Under the pieces are notes generated by a model. It was not told the DNA's origin, ran no database searches, and saw only the letters and a program-made list of their open reading frames with translations. A stretch of 47,564 nt of DNA from Xenoacremonium recifei (lineage: Eukaryota > Ascomycota > Sordariomycetes > Hypocreales > Nectriaceae): NCBI GenBank assembly GCA_012184525.1, contig WOFQ01000113.1, positions 1 through 47,564 on the forward strand. Reading direction: 5' to 3'. The translations under genes were made by a program, and so were the position numbers. The number at the start of each line of letters is the position of its first letter. Within the stretch, counting starts at the first letter, position 1. This document shows, piece by piece, positions 1 through 11,668 of the stretch.

Positions 1-168
1 TTGCAGGAAGGTCTCGGCCGCTTCCTCCTTCGAGGCAGTCTGTAATAGTGTCATCCCGTCCGCGCCGAAGCAGGGGTCTGAAAACTCAGAAAGGGTGGCA
101 GGTATAGGGTAGGCTGGGATTTCCTCAGGATTCAGGGCAAGGAGGGAGCCCAGAGCAGCCGAAGTAGG
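1..168 (-). other. partial open frame running off the window edge
   Basis: An open minus-strand frame runs from about position 168 to the window start with no stop and reads like protein (for example NPEEIPAYPIPATLSEF, then DGMTLLQTASKEEAAETFL). No ATG is visible on its upstream side, which is AT-rich, so the 5' end is missing, lies beyond an intron, or the frame is a transposon remnant. I do not recognise a family. The adjacent AG-rich, hairpin-rich sequence makes a retroelement gag-like remnant as likely as a host gene. Confidence 0.25.
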
Positions 169-340
169 TAAAAAATAAAAGGGAAATATTAAAAGACTTA
201 GAAAAAGTCTGAGAATCCAGATTTTGAAAAACTAAGTCCCTAGTTAGGCCAGAAGGCCAGAGAAGAAGACTGAAATCCAGCTAAAGAAGCTGGATTAAAA
301 AAGAAGACTAAGAAGTCTGAGAAAACTGAAGAAACTAAAA
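160..340. repeat. AG-rich tract with a run of short hairpins
   Basis: A low-complexity purine-rich stretch holds several consecutive small inverted repeats: GACTT/AAGTC, GGCC/GGCC, ATCCAGC/GCTGGAT (7-bp stem, 7-nt loop) and AGACT/AGTCT. The loops are A/G-rich. No coding potential is seen. The series is seen directly; its function is unknown. Confidence 0.5.
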
Positions 341-344
341 AGGT

Positions 345-2839
345 TATGATGGCTTATTGTCAGACGTTCGGTGTGGGTACCAGCATAAAAGGCGTCACGG
401 TGCAAGGGAATAGGTGTGTGAGTAGTTTATTGATGTGTGTCCATTGTGTTTCTTGCCTCTATTTTTGGTTCCTTTTATTCGTGTGGACAGCTGAGACATG
501 CAGCTCGCTTCACGCCCCTATATGCACTTATCCGGTGCAAACCGAGTTATGCACAGCCATTTGTGCAACACGATTACGGATAATGAAAGCGGTTATCTAC
601 GGTAAAGGAGTTTATGAGTTGGAATGCATATGCCAAAACAAATTCCGAATCAGGGTACCGGGATACCGTGACATAGAGTATTACGTATGTGGGCGGCGGA
701 CTCTACAAGATGATACAATATCGAGATATTATGACTTTGAGCCTCCTCCTCCCTAAAGCTGGATGCCTGGAAAGCCGCTCAAGCGCCGCAATAGGAATGG
801 CGAACGCACACCGTAGCGCCTTTATGGACCGGAAATCTTTATTGGTTGCATGGGACAAGACGGAGATCAGAGTCATCTTTACCCTTGAGTTTCCGCTTAA
901 CGGTTAGATGTTAGATGGACTCATCGTGGAAGCAGAAAATCTGGATTACATTAGGTTGTCCAATTTTGTTCCTCTTGACAGTTGAATCATGGTGTGGTAA
1001 GCAGGTTCACTTCTAAAAGACTGGCTCGACGCACGGATATCTGGGATTGGGGTTAGGTGCTGGCCAAGTAGGTAGGTGCAGCTTGAGAATCTATCACATC
1101 TTACAGTAGGAGTGCGTAAAGCAGCTGCAATAAATTAAGTATGAGATAGTTTTAGCCACCGGATCCAGCCGTGATCTGGCCAATATTGTACACCACGTTA
1201 TCGAACGCCCCAATATCGGATATGGTCTCGTTCTTGATTGTATTCAGACAATGATGGATTTTCGGATTACTAGGTCTATTAGAGTAAAGAGGCGAGGTAC
1301 GAGTTATAGGTTTGGAAACGGACAATATGTCCTCTCAGATCAAATTTAATCAAATATCAGTATAAATTGAAGAAAAAGGGAAAACATTTATTCTTCTAAA
1401 TTGTCATGACCTACCGCGTTATGACATAAGGTCAGTGCAAGGACTACCCGGCATTTGAATACAATGTGTTGCATTATAGATGTGGTGCGCATCTGTTGTG
1501 GAGCTCATATATCATATGATGTTATGATATGCAATTCTTGGAAGAAATGCACATCACATTTTGCTGTCTCAGATTTCATCACGAATGACAGATTCAATGG
1601 TCTTCGCTGTACTAGCATTGATTGCTATGGATTTATACCGGAGATAATGAGATTTCTTCCTGTAACAGTCAAGGAATTTTACAGAGCCACTGATTGCGAG
1701 AAATGCTATATATCTGAAGCTCCAGGAACCTATTAAAGCTTATTATAATTTGCTATTTAATGTAACTGTACTTTAAGTACTATATATTATTGAGTTAGCA
1801 AATTTAACTAGAAGAGTCTATATAGAGCTGATATTGGTTGGAATGATAAGATACCAATGACCAAGCTTACCCTACTCTTCTATTAATTTATTATTGCCTC
1901 ACTACCGTTATTTTAATTGCTATTCTACTTCCGGCTTATTTTTGCTCCCCTTCTTAAACTTAACCTATACAGCCTATTTAATTTAATATTGATTTTTTCT
2001 GCTTGACCCTAAGGCGGGATAGGACGATGTAGTAGAGGCGGAAGAGGAAGGCACGGAGGGGCGACGGACAGTAGCTAACAACTTATTTAAGTCTTTCCAT
2101 AGACCTATATGGAAAGACTGTAGTTATTGAAAATTCCAATTGCAATTATGTATTTTCATCGAGATCACTATATCTTTTCTCCTTGAAACTGACTTAAAGA
2201 GACGTCCGTAAATTTCTAAGGGGGGGGCTTGAAAAGCTAGCTCTAATGTCAAGACTTAGGCTATCCTGTGCCGTGAGAAGGTGGGTAAAGTTTCCAGGGC
2301 ATAGGCATAGCTCAGGAGATCTAGGGACATGAATGTATGTTTTGAGGCAATGCAGAAGTTAAGTCTGAGTTAAGATATAGCCGGTCACGAGATTTGATCT
2401 GCATAATATCCATACTAACTGCAATCCTTATCACAAAGAGTGTGATTATCTTTAATATTAGGGTACTGCTCTCTTTGAAATCCTGTTACTTGAGGTATCT
2501 TTCCAGGCCTAAAACCTTTTCTGGGGTTCTCTCCCTCTCCTTCTCTGACAAACCTCACTGGTTGATTCCTTAAGGCCTATATTCCCTGTTCCGCCTCCTG
2601 TGGTAGTGAGCTCATATCTGTGAGGGTTCGAGGTCAATCGGGATCAATTAATAGTAAGGGCTGAGCTCTGGATACAAGACGTAGCGCGAAGAGAAACAAA
2701 AGAAAGATTAAGATCCCTGAGCCCCTAGCTCAGGGGAAATATCAAGTATCATATGCTGGCGCACGTGATCACGTGAGTTCGTGACAATATCTGAGGGAAG
2801 GTATAGTTTCTGTGACCATTAGCCTTTTGACACATAAGT
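345..2839. other. gene-poor AT-rich interval
   Basis: No convincing gene on either strand. Open frames at about 346-756 and 1455-1736 have unlikely composition (Cys/Met/Ile-rich) and no recognisable motif. AT content rises between about 1300 and 2160, with stops in all frames, as in mutated repeat DNA. A perfect hairpin lies at 2090-2119. Confidence 0.5.
2090..2119. repeat. perfect 12-bp inverted repeat (hairpin)
   Basis: AGTCTTTCCATA and its exact reverse complement TATGGAAAGACT are separated by six bases (GACCTA). It lies in AT-rich non-coding DNA with no gene ending beside it, so a transposon-derived palindrome or MITE remnant is more likely than a transcription terminator. Confidence 0.6.
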
Positions 2840-3027
2840 CAGTGGGGGTAGTAGCGGCACCCCCCCGGTCTGGCCACCCCGCCAAAAACGCGTCGACGCG
2901 TCAGGCATCATCATGTTCAATCCTTTCTCAAACACCACATTTCGGTTCAATTGAGCTGAATATTTTCGCATCATGATCTCTTGCGACTGTTATCTTCTCC
3001 TACACCGAAGCCGATATATAAAACGCG

Positions 3028-4204
3028 TTGCAAGATGTCCTTAACGGCCAATCCTTCAAAACCGCGTCTCGTGATCATGGCATACCACGCACATACTCTT
3101 CGATGACGGTCTCTTGGAACACAACCAGCCAAGGCAGCTCACGAAAATCAGCAGAGGCTTTCTTCAGTGCAAGAAGAATCCCTAGTGACCTGGATTTTGC
3201 GGCAAGAGGGCCTGGGATATGCCCCAACACATGCTCAAATCTGTTCCATCGCGTCAAAGATGCTCAAATTGCAGAGCGACTATCGTCCTCTCGGAAAGAG
3301 GTGGTCTACTGCGTTTGTTCGACGCCACCCGTGTATCAAGACCAAGTTAGGCCGCCGGACTGACTGGCAACGCGTTAATGCAACCAGCCCGGCCAATATA
3401 AACAAGCTTTTTGACCTCTACGAGACCATGATCTGGATCCTCCCCAATCGGCGGTATAATGCCGATGAGGGAGGTATCATGGAGGGCCAGGGCGTCAATG
3501 GCTTGGTTGTAGGTAGGCCGCAGTCTCAGGTAGGCCAAGTGCCCGTCAAAATGAATATTTCACGGTCCTGGACGTCGATAATCGAGTGTGTCTCTGCCAC
3601 GGGGTCCGCCCTGAGCCCGCTCGTCATCTTCAAGGCGAAAAGTATCCAAGATCAATGGTTCAAAGATCAATTCCTCGAGCATCACCCTTCCTGGCAAGTC
3701 GCCTTTTCGGAAAATGGATGGACAAGTAATGATATAGCGCTGGAGTGGCTGGAAAAGATCTTCTTGCCCAAGACCGAGCCTCGCGATCCATCTTAGGCAC
3801 GGCTGTTAATTGTCGACGGCCATGGCTCTCATACCACCGACGAATTCATGACAAAATGCTTTCTCAACAATGTTTATTTGCTATTCTTCCCGGCACATAC
3901 TTCACACGTCACACAGCCCTTGGATCTAGGTTGCTTTTCGAGCTTGAAGGCAGCATATCGGCGATTGGTGGGGGATTTCACCGCCCTGACCGACGAAACC
4001 AAGATTGGCAAGGCAAGATTCCTCGAATTTTATGCAGAAGCTCATAATATTGCTTTCTCCAAGTCAAATATTCAGTCTGGATGGAAAGCGACAGGTTTGT
4101 ATCCGAAGAACCGCCTGAAAACACTGTCAAACCGGTGGGTAGTGACCCGGAGAACACCGCCTATCGATTGCCTTCTATCGCACTGGTGTGCATATTCACG
4201 GTAA
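3028..4204 (+). pseudogene. broken pogo/Fot-type DDE transposase
   Basis: The product would be a nuclear cut-and-paste transposase. From 3167 to 4204 one frame is open except for a TAG at 3794-3796. It contains a CENP-B/HTH-like part (PTHAQICSIASKML), the first catalytic acid in YNADEGG, the second in LLIVDGHGSH just after the stop, and the third in QPLDLGCFSSLK. The C-terminus has the typical SNIQSGWKATGLYPKNR. Upstream, the first part of the helix-turn-helix (LNGQSFKTASRDHGIPRT) lies in another frame, so an indel occurred between about 3090 and 3130. The internal TAG falls between S and ARLLIVDG and could come from CAG by C-to-T, as RIP would give. Non-functional copy. Confidence 0.8.
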
Positions 4205-4350
4205 AGGAGATTAGGAGGAATTGCAGTGAGCAGCAGTTGTGTGTTGTTATTGTTATCTTCTTCTGTGCGGGGTAGTTTCCCGACAGGTTTACTTGTAGCG
4301 TGTAGCTTGGATGACTAACGGGTCATGAGATCATGCCTACCCTGCAACAC
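4183..4350 (+). repeat. left arm of a dispersed inverted repeat
   Basis: These 168 bases, starting at CTGGTGTGCATATTCACGG near the end of the pogo-like transposase frame, reappear in reverse complement at 13863-14029 with roughly 90% identity by eye. Most mismatches are transitions. The repeat is probably the transposon's 3' non-coding tail. The two arms bracket about 9.5 kb holding the GPR1-like gene, oxygenase copy A and the aldehyde dehydrogenase. Confidence 0.8.
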
Positions 4351-5559
4351 TCAGGGATACATTCGCTGTAGCACCTACCTACCTACCATGTACATGCACA
4401 TCCCAACCCGCATACACCAGACTTATTCATGCGCTATGCTCAGACACTAAAGAGAATAATAGGTGGACTGTTCTACACAACCACATAGAAAAAGAAACAC
4501 TTGTGGAGGGAGGAAGGAAAAGGCATGTCGGGATATGCAGGTCGAGTGCAAATATCTCTCTAATTCATAGCTTGTTAGTTTCTTTTGTGTAATACTGAGA
4601 GAAGCATCGTTTCTTGCCGTTTGGGCAGGTTTAGCCGATTTGAGTGTCATAATCTGGTTGACAGCGAGGGAGGGCAAGACCATACCGTCGTCTAACTGAG
4701 AGTCCCTAACCTTCCCAATTTAGGCATCTCGGAAGCACAACGGATCTTTCCAGGGTTAGTTGTATAGGTTTCGGGTCTACGAATGGAACCCCGCCAGGAC
4801 CATGCTTCAGCCTCATTGATTTCGGCATTAACATAGAATGAATGCCTAGAGTCGAGATGCCAATGGAGATTATATATCAGGAACTCCACATCTTTGTCCG
4901 TTTGCGGTTTTGTTCAAAGGCTGAGATTGCCCATTAGGGTCTTTGAGTCAATGAGCTACCGAAGCCGATCCCTGGCATTCGGGGGATCAACGACGAAAGA
5001 TTCAGGTAGCCCCTCGGCTTATGGATCGAAGTAGTGGTCCCTTGGAATTAGGGCGACTCAATGGGACCTCCACCTTCAAGATTGGGGGGCCTCTCTTGAT
5101 TAATAACCTCAAGAGGAAAAGGTCTGGATGTGGATACTGAGGGTAGTATTTCGGAAGGCGGCTTTACGGCCTAACAAGTCGTCCCCTGTTGTATCCCTAT
5201 TACCGGAGTTTTTCGCCATAGTTGGCTTGTATTAGGTAAATTTAATTGGTTATTGACGCGATGTCATTACGAGGACTTACCGGCCGAAGCTGGATCTTTT
5301 CGGCTTCGCAAGGACCATACGCACGGGGGCTCTCGGCTGGCAATAAGATGATTTTTTTCTCTAGCCGATCGAATGTAACCCGAGCACTTTCTACTGACCT
5401 CACTTACAACTAAGTTTGTGAGAGGAAAAAAAGGCCAGGATACCTCGAAAATCTTTCGAGCTATTAAATTGCTAATTTACTCGCCGTTATCTCGACTACC
5501 GCAGATCGAATCGTCATACCTTTCATAAGTTTGAACGCGTGAGTTTTGAATTCACAGTC
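4351..5559. other. intergenic interval, no gene seen
   Basis: About 1.2 kb between the transposon tail and the GPR1-like gene. A CTACCTAC repeat lies at about 4375. Short frames at 4447-4683 and 4692-4889 (minus) show no motif. The last few hundred bases presumably contain the promoter of the gene starting at 5560. Confidence 0.4.
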
Positions 5560-6520
5560 ATGTCAGTGATACTTGAGAAGGGAGACGCTGAGGACTTTCC
5601 AGAACACGAACCACCTCGACATGCGTCAGAAACCAACTATGGAAACTCAGGATGTGAGAATATCCATTAACATTAAACTAGGCCAGCGACGCGCTAACGA
5701 ACCCATCTCAACTATCTAGACGCCTTTGGCTATAGATGCTTTGCCACTACCCTCACCGCGGTTTCATTGGCCATGATGGGTTTCAGGGGAGTTATGTTGC
5801 AAACAGTCTTTGTGGGAGATCTTTGCTTTGCCGCTGGAATTGCTTTAGTTATCTCAGGCAAATGGTCAATGGCCAAGGGCGACACATTCTCCTACACTGT
5901 TCTGACTGCCTTTGGTAAGCGTCTCACCATATCAGATTGTCCACATCCCTCGCCAGAATCATTAACATCAACGTCCAGGGATGTTCTATGCAGGTTATGG
6001 AGCTACACTTATTCCATCTCTGGGAATCATTGACGCATACGGCGGATACACAGCTGAGTACTACAACGCCATGGGCTTTTTCATACTCCGTGAGTCCTTA
6101 GAATTCTTGATTTTGTGAGCAGAATCATAGAGCGTCTTGCTGATTGTGTAATCTAGTTTGGGCTGTTCTGGACATTTTCTTCCTTATTGCTTCCTTGCCA
6201 ACATAAGTCTAATCTGCTAACGGGCTCGGATAGCAAGATCTGAAATAACTAATACTGTATTTTGGCTATACAGAAACGTCTGCTATATCCTTGTCTTCAT
6301 CACTGTTGAAGGGTGCTTTGCATTTGATGCTGCGTCTTATTTTGCGTTTGCCGAGGGCGCTATTAAACTTGGCTACACGCTCTCGAAAGTTGCTGGCGCC
6401 TTCGGGTTTATAGCTGGTTTGCTTGGATATTACGCCACGGCGCGTTATATGTGCCAAGAGGCTCTGCCATTTTTAATTCCTATAGGTAATACCGCTCGCT
6501 TCTTTCTACGACGAAACTGA
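5560..6520 (+). CDS. GPR1/FUN34/YaaH-family membrane transporter (acetate/ammonium type), possibly disabled
   Basis: Members of this family are six-helix plasma-membrane proteins that export ammonium or take up acetate and other monocarboxylates. The model has five exons: 5560-5653, 5720-5914, 5979-6089, 6157-6202 and 6274-6520. They join in frame to 230 residues. Family-like segments are GFRGVMLQTVFVGD, SGKWSMAKGDTFSYTVLTAFG, IDAYGGYTAEYYNAMGFFIL, DIFFLIASLPTNVCYILVF and GYYATARYMCQEALPFL. Two oddities are visible. The intron at 6203-6273 has ATAAGT where GTAAGT is expected; reading through gives an immediate TAA. The N-terminal NPAPLGL-type signature of the family is replaced by YAFGYRC. 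Identification is good; whether it is functional is doubtful. Confidence 0.72.
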
Positions 6521-8428
6521 AAGTGCGATGTGGCACCGAACAGCTTTCAAGGCCAGAAGGGTGTCCAACGGATCTCTCTCTGTGTTAAAACCGCGTTCCG
6601 AGGTGACTCGCGGAAAAGGCAATAGGTCTTTGATATGTTGAGAATTTCATCTGAGCCTTGCGCAAAAATAATTTGGTCAAAGATAGTCCGCAATAAGATC
6701 TATTAAATCGATGGGCTAAAGCAATAACTGGGTCTCGTATATCTGAAGAATGGAAAGCGCTGGGGAAAATACCGATTCAATCAAGATCGCCTCAAGCGGC
6801 ACTGTGTGAGAGCAAGCCAAAGATCACTATCAATCGACAACACGAAAGGAACAGATTATTTCCTGATCAAAAGGAACACTGAATTAGATCTATCAAGGAA
6901 GGAATTGTCATTGAATTGCGGATAGCTTGTTGTAAAGGGGAAAAAGAAACAAAGAACTTGGACTGGAAAGGGGGAAAATCGGCATTTTATGTCGGGTTGT
7001 CCATTGTTATTATTTAACCCCAACATACGTGAATAATGTACTCTATCTCCAATCCCGTTCGTCTCTAATGATTCCGTTTATTATCTCGTGTCTGACGTCA
7101 ATGAGCCACGTGAGAGGCTCCTCCGCGCCTTGGCTCTACCCCTCTTCACTTTGCCGCTACAAAAGAGAAAACTCTCTATAGGCGTACTGAACAACGATCA
7201 ATGTCTTCTGGATTAAAATCGATCCAACTACGGCACAGCTGGAACCACCCCGTGTAAGACAACCTATACCGATCAAAGCCTTGCACCTTAACAACGCGAT
7301 GGAAACATTAGCAGGTGCTCGGTTAGGAACCCGAGTTGGATTCCGCATTCACAACGGCTTCTTCAGTTGCACCCACACAGGGCCCCCGCTCCAAAGAACC
7401 TATTTTGGTGTTCATTCAAGGGAATCCTACAGTGGATGAGCTGACTCCGAGGCCGATATTTGGAGCAAAGAAGCAATCCGCGCCATAGGTGGTGCAGCAT
7501 GTACTCATTCAGTCAACGATTGGGACAAGAAAACGACCCTCGCAGTTCTTCGCATCCTAGGCCATGCAGTGCGCCGTCGTAGCCAACGATTATCGTTCCC
7601 CTTTAGAATTCGGCACAAGCCTTAACAGGTAAGGTTTACCTTAGCTCAGCCGGGACTGGCATCGGATCCAGCGGGCATTGATGGGACACAGCCGTAGACT
7701 GCGGAGATATATTCACCCAGCCGTGATCCCAACTCTCCATAGAGGTCTTCACTCACGGGTTGTGGGGTGAGCCGCGTGTCATGCTCATATTGACGTCTCA
7801 TATACTCTGGATCCAGTATTAGCATATGCTGCCGGGTCAAGTTAGCAGCTCCAGACTGGGGTTGTCGGGGTCAGGGTGAAGTTTGATTCAAAATGCTAGC
7901 GAAGCCAGGCTTAGACCGTGATCGCTATTACAAAGACTGCCTGGAATTGGTCTAAGTGTTGGCGACAGCATGGAGTTGTTCACGCAACCAAGTCTAGGCG
8001 GGGATGAACAGGGTCGGGATGCCTATCCGAAGCCATCCCAAGCATCGGAACCCCGGAAACCCCGCATGAGCTCTCGCTTTATCGCAATGAAGCACTATTA
8101 AACGATTACTGCCGAGATCGGTAGTCTAGATGACAACCAGTTGATGCCAGTTTCGGGAAATCTGGATGCGAATCGTGCATGAAACCTGGGTCCTGAGGCC
8201 GACAGCCAACGGAAGCCGTGAGGTGGCCCGCGTTCTACTTTGCGCCTCCGAGATAGCGTCTTGTTTCTTATTTGGGGTATGCTGCTACCAACACGGATAG
8301 ATAAATAAACATTCAGTCTTCTCCTCGAGCAACTCATCTCCAAGGCCGCCACAATCATCAACAACTTCACGAAGGACCTCTCTTCCTTTCATTAAGAATC
8401 GCTGACTTACACACCTCTTGACATCAAA
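6521..8428. other. 1.9-kb intergenic interval
   Basis: No supported gene. Small minus-strand frames (7157-7348, 7646-7840, 8098-8370) lack motifs. It includes the promoter of oxygenase copy A, with a CGGAACCCCGGAA direct-repeat motif at about 8046-8058, and an isolated CRE plus E-box pair near 7093-7115. Confidence 0.4.
7093..7115. promoter_or_regulatory. possible CRE-like TGACGTCA site next to CACGTG
   Basis: The palindrome TGACGTCA (CREB/ATF-type bZIP core) is followed within about ten bases by CACGTG (bHLH core). Both are exact matches to consensus cores. The nearest gene start on the plus strand is 1.3 kb away, so a regulatory role is only a possibility. Confidence 0.25.
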
Positions 8429-9509
8429 ATGCCCGGTGTTATTATGGCCCCTCCCAAAGCCCCTGCCGTTGTTGGCCCCAAGACAAAGAAGGCTACTCGT
8501 CCTAAGACTGAGATTCCCCAGTTCCTTATTGACGAGGCTCGAGCCACTGCTCCCCAACAATGGAACGCCGACAAGCACATGGTCAAGGACACCACTCTCG
8601 TGATTCATTCCATGAAAGCCCTCGGCCTCGAGGGCCATGGCATTTCTCCCAACGCCGTTACTGATCCGTTTCCTCTGTTCACTAAGGAGGCCATGCTACA
8701 GATGAGGCGCGAGATCTTCAGTGGCGAGGTTCTTGAGGAGTGCCGATACAGCTCTGACTTCAACGCCAACATGGTTCGTGGCATGGGCACTAAGTAAGGC
8801 AACCCACACGGATCATCAGCGATCTTACACTAGCTAATATTGTTCTAACAGGCGAGCTCCCTTTACCTATGATGCTTGGTACGACCCCGAGGTCCTAGTC
8901 AAAATCTCGGAGGCTGCTGGTGTCGAATTGGTTCCTGCTTTCGACTTCGAGGTTGCAAATATCAACATTTCTATCAATGATCAGAGCGCTGAGTTCGTCA
9001 CCGGCGGTGATAAGACCTCTGCGGTGGCATGGCATTATGACAGCTTCCCCTTTGTGTGCGTGACCATGGCTGCGGACTGCACTGATATGGTCGGTGGCGA
9101 GACTGCTATCAAGCTTCCAAGCGGGGAGATCCGAAAGGTCAGAGGCCCGGCCATGGGAACATGCGTAGTCATGCAGGGACGATACATCTACCACCAGGCT
9201 CTCAAGGCTTTCGGCGGCCGCGAGCGTATTTCCATGGTCACGGCTCTGCGGCCTAAGTCTCCCTTTGTCCGCGACGAGAGCATCCTCGTTGGTGTCCGCG
9301 GTATCAGCAACGCTGAGGAGATGTACTCTCAGTACACTGAGTACCGGCTTCAGAACTTGGAAGAGCGATTCCATGCCAAGCTCCATGAGGAGCGTCGCCG
9401 CGTAGCCCGTCTCAAACCATACAACTTTGCCGAGATGAAGCATTTTCTGACAGAACAGAAAGAGTATATCGAGTCTATGTTGGAGGAAATACAGGAGCCT
9501 AAGAACTAA
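8429..9509 (+). CDS. 2OG-Fe(II) oxygenase-like protein, copy A
   Basis: Predicted 2-oxoglutarate- and Fe(II)-dependent dioxygenase of 340 residues, probably soluble. There are two exons (8429-8793, 8852-9509) with a 58-nt GT-AG intron in phase 2. The iron triad is visible as H183-x-D185 in WHYDSFPF and H236 in RYIYHQALK, with R255 in ALRP as the likely 2-oxoglutarate anchor. Between them lies GGETAIKLPSGEIRKVRG, shared with copies B and C. The N-terminal 80 residues are Pro/Lys-rich, followed by LGLEGHGISPNAVTDPFPLF, also conserved in B. Unlike B and C it has no second intron at the GPAM/GT junction. Substrate unknown; no close characterised enzyme recognised. It sits tail-to-tail with the ALDH region. 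Confidence 0.85.
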
Positions 9510-10589
9510 AATTGGGGCGAGCGTTGGGAAATTTAGTTTATCTGCATAATCAAAGCAAAATTGGTAGTAGTAGTCTTATAATTCCTATCCTAGTATAAGT
9601 TGTATCCTTTAAAGACCTCCTTTAAGTATATGAATTCGTCGTAACTATGCCAAAATTTCGTTTCCCCTTTACCTCCTTGAAGCGATGCTGGCAATGTCAG
9701 ATGATTGATCACATGGGGTCTCGATGGAGTTTAACGCCAAATGCCAACTCCTCACGGTGAGGAAGGGCTTCTAGACGTCATTCTCGGGGCAACAGGCCTC
9801 CGCACTAGAATTTGCGCCGTTTGATAAGAAGTTAACGAGCTCACACAGGAGGGGAATCCAACTCTGGTGAAGCCGGAACATCGTTGGACTGAGCAGTGAC
9901 TGCGATATAGACTTAATCGGTTACGGCCCTAGAGACGCAACACCCCGCAACCTATTCCCTTACCTTAGCCATCGCCATACTAAAATGGCCCCACCTTTGG
10001 GTGAATGCAGAGGCAAACCATCTGGAATCAAAAAGGCTTGGCTCCAACGACTCCAGGCTGACAGACTCCATCGTTAGGTGAATAGCTGAAGAGGTCTTCG
10101 GGAAGGCTTGACGAATTGTCCTTCTCGCCGAACCGATCCTTGCTGCTTTAGGCGGGTCTTTAGAGGCGGGCAGTCTCCATATCTTCCTTTCCTGGCGAGC
10201 CGGTCCAGGGCCGGCTCCTTGAGCCGATGGTTGCCACGCGGGTCCGTCGCCAGGAACTATTTATCCCTTATCAAACTGCAGGGATCGGCTTCGATAGGGC
10301 AAACCGGCTCCGTGCGCAAATTCGAGGAAAGGCAGAAACATTCCTCACTAAGATGGGGGAAATTCACAGCGTGAGAACGGAAGGGAGCCATAATTTCCAT
10401 TTACCTAAAAAAAAGTCTGCTCTCGCGATAAGACCCAGAGTGTCTTGCTGGCTGAATTTATACCGACGGAGATCAATATCCTTAAGAGTCCCGATAAATC
10501 TTTCCAGTTTCCTTTTCAGTGCCGAGTTTCTTCACACGCTGCTTCATGATAGAGAAGAGGAGAGGCCGTGTGGCGAAAATGACACACTT
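9510..10589. other. intergenic interval, no gene seen
   Basis: About 1.1 kb downstream of oxygenase copy A. Plus-strand frames at 10108-10374 and 10227-10619 are Ser/Arg-rich without motifs and overlap each other in different frames, so I do not call them genes. Confidence 0.4.
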
Positions 10590-11169
10590 CACGTCATCCG
10601 GGTTAGCGTGTTGGCATGAAACTTAGCAGTGGATTTGGGTTCATATTTCGTACGAACCGGGTGATGAAGAAGGGTGCTATGGCGAGTTCCCTTGGGCATT
10701 TCCTGGACGTGGTTTAAGGTGGACAACTGTCTCAAAATCCTGAGCGCGCCCGTCCACCACTTGAAGTATATGTTTCGTGGGCTTGAGAAACGTTCCCAGC
10801 CAAATTTTCTTCGGTTGTATAAATAGTTGGGCGTATGGGCAGCCGGTATAAGGTACATATTTCCAGGAACTTATATGGGCGGATATGCGAAAGTAGTTGG
10901 AAGAGCTTGACATGAAGGGCTAAGTCTTCTTCGGCTAGTATACGCGAAGGATTGAGAAGAATAGTAATATCGCTGTCGTGGGTGGTCGTCAGGATACCAA
11001 GAAAGGAGGAGGATCGCCTGTCTATCACGTATAATGCCCACCAGAGGCTATGGTCACGAGCCAAGGCTGTGGTGTCCATTTCAGTTTTGGGAAGCTGGAT
11101 GTGTAGCCCTTTCGATTGCGCCACAATGGCCAAATTACCTACAAGTTCAAGACGAGTGAGATGTCCCAC
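10590..11169 (-). pseudogene. remnant of a fungal transcription-factor regulatory (MHR) domain
   Basis: The minus-strand frame from 11169 reads like the fungal-specific transcription factor middle homology region of Zn2Cys6 regulators: AIVAQSKGLHIQLP, then ARDHSLWWALYVIDRRSSSF with LGILTTTHDSDI. This is the conserved pattern in which a WW/FW-x-LY-x-DR core is followed by LG and an acidic D-D-I. Further on, the homology appears to shift frame near 10795 (FLKPTKHILQVVDG in another frame), and stops follow. No Zn2Cys6 cluster lies upstream on this strand before the ALDH stop at 11669. It is a headless, frameshifted remnant. It may be the lost regulatory half of the DNA-binding ORF at 14718-15272 (inference). 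Confidence 0.6.
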
Positions 11170-11668
11170 ATAAAGAAGGGGTTACTCTCACTGGTTGACA
11201 GAGCGCAACAAACTTACGAGGGGGAGCACCTCTCTCGCCTGTGAGCTCTGTCTCTATGAAACCCTTGGTTCTAGTTGGAGAGATATGGCTCGCAGAAAGA
11301 AATTGGACCCAGGAAGCACTTCGATTCGACGCGACGGTGACAGCGGCGCCTTTCTAAATGCGCAAACGCTGTTGCTTGATGACGTTGGGCTGCAAGCTTT
11401 CGAATACACCTTCAATTGCACCAATACCCTAGATGAATTGTTTACTATATCTCCTCTGTTTTCTTGGGACCAAGCAACCATTTTGAATGGTATGCTATGA
11501 GGCAATGAATATAAATCACAGTGTTTAAACCTGAGTGCGTCGAACTTCGATGGATGAGTACTGTGCGTCCAATTAGGAGAGAAAGACATCCACACTCCCG
11601 GTTGTCTTCCAACACTGTCTACTATAGCACTAGTCTTCTAGGTCTATTCACTCCTTTTGTATTCCATC
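11170..11668. other. short interval between regulator remnant and ALDH
   Basis: A plus-strand open frame at 11195-11500 and a minus-strand frame at 11254-11595 overlap. Neither carries a recognisable motif. A GTAAGT donor-like site on the minus strand (about 11210-11215) suggests an old intron of the decayed regulator. Confidence 0.3.

Larger units (their letters stand above)
2840..4350 (+). mobile_element. degenerate pogo/Fot1-like DNA transposon
   Basis: The block holds a broken DDE transposase frame preceded by a C-rich leader at about 2853-2880 (a run of seven C followed by GGTCTGGCCACCCC), as often seen near the ends of Fot-type fungal elements. The 3' 168 bp recur inverted at 13863-14029, which marks them as repetitive. 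I could not find a matching terminal inverted repeat pair, so the exact ends are uncertain and the element may be truncated or rearranged. It is not expected to be autonomous. Confidence 0.65.

Noticed and set aside
2590..2660. tRNA-like GGTTCGAG element
   Set aside because: No acceptor, D or anticodon arms could be paired around it. No convincing tRNA or rRNA gene was found anywhere in the window.
8895..9443. 182-codon minus-strand frame
   Set aside because: Antisense shadow of oxygenase copy A.
11195..11500. 101-codon plus-strand frame beside the regulator remnant
   Set aside because: No ATG-supported start or recognisable motif; overlaps a minus-strand frame of equal quality.
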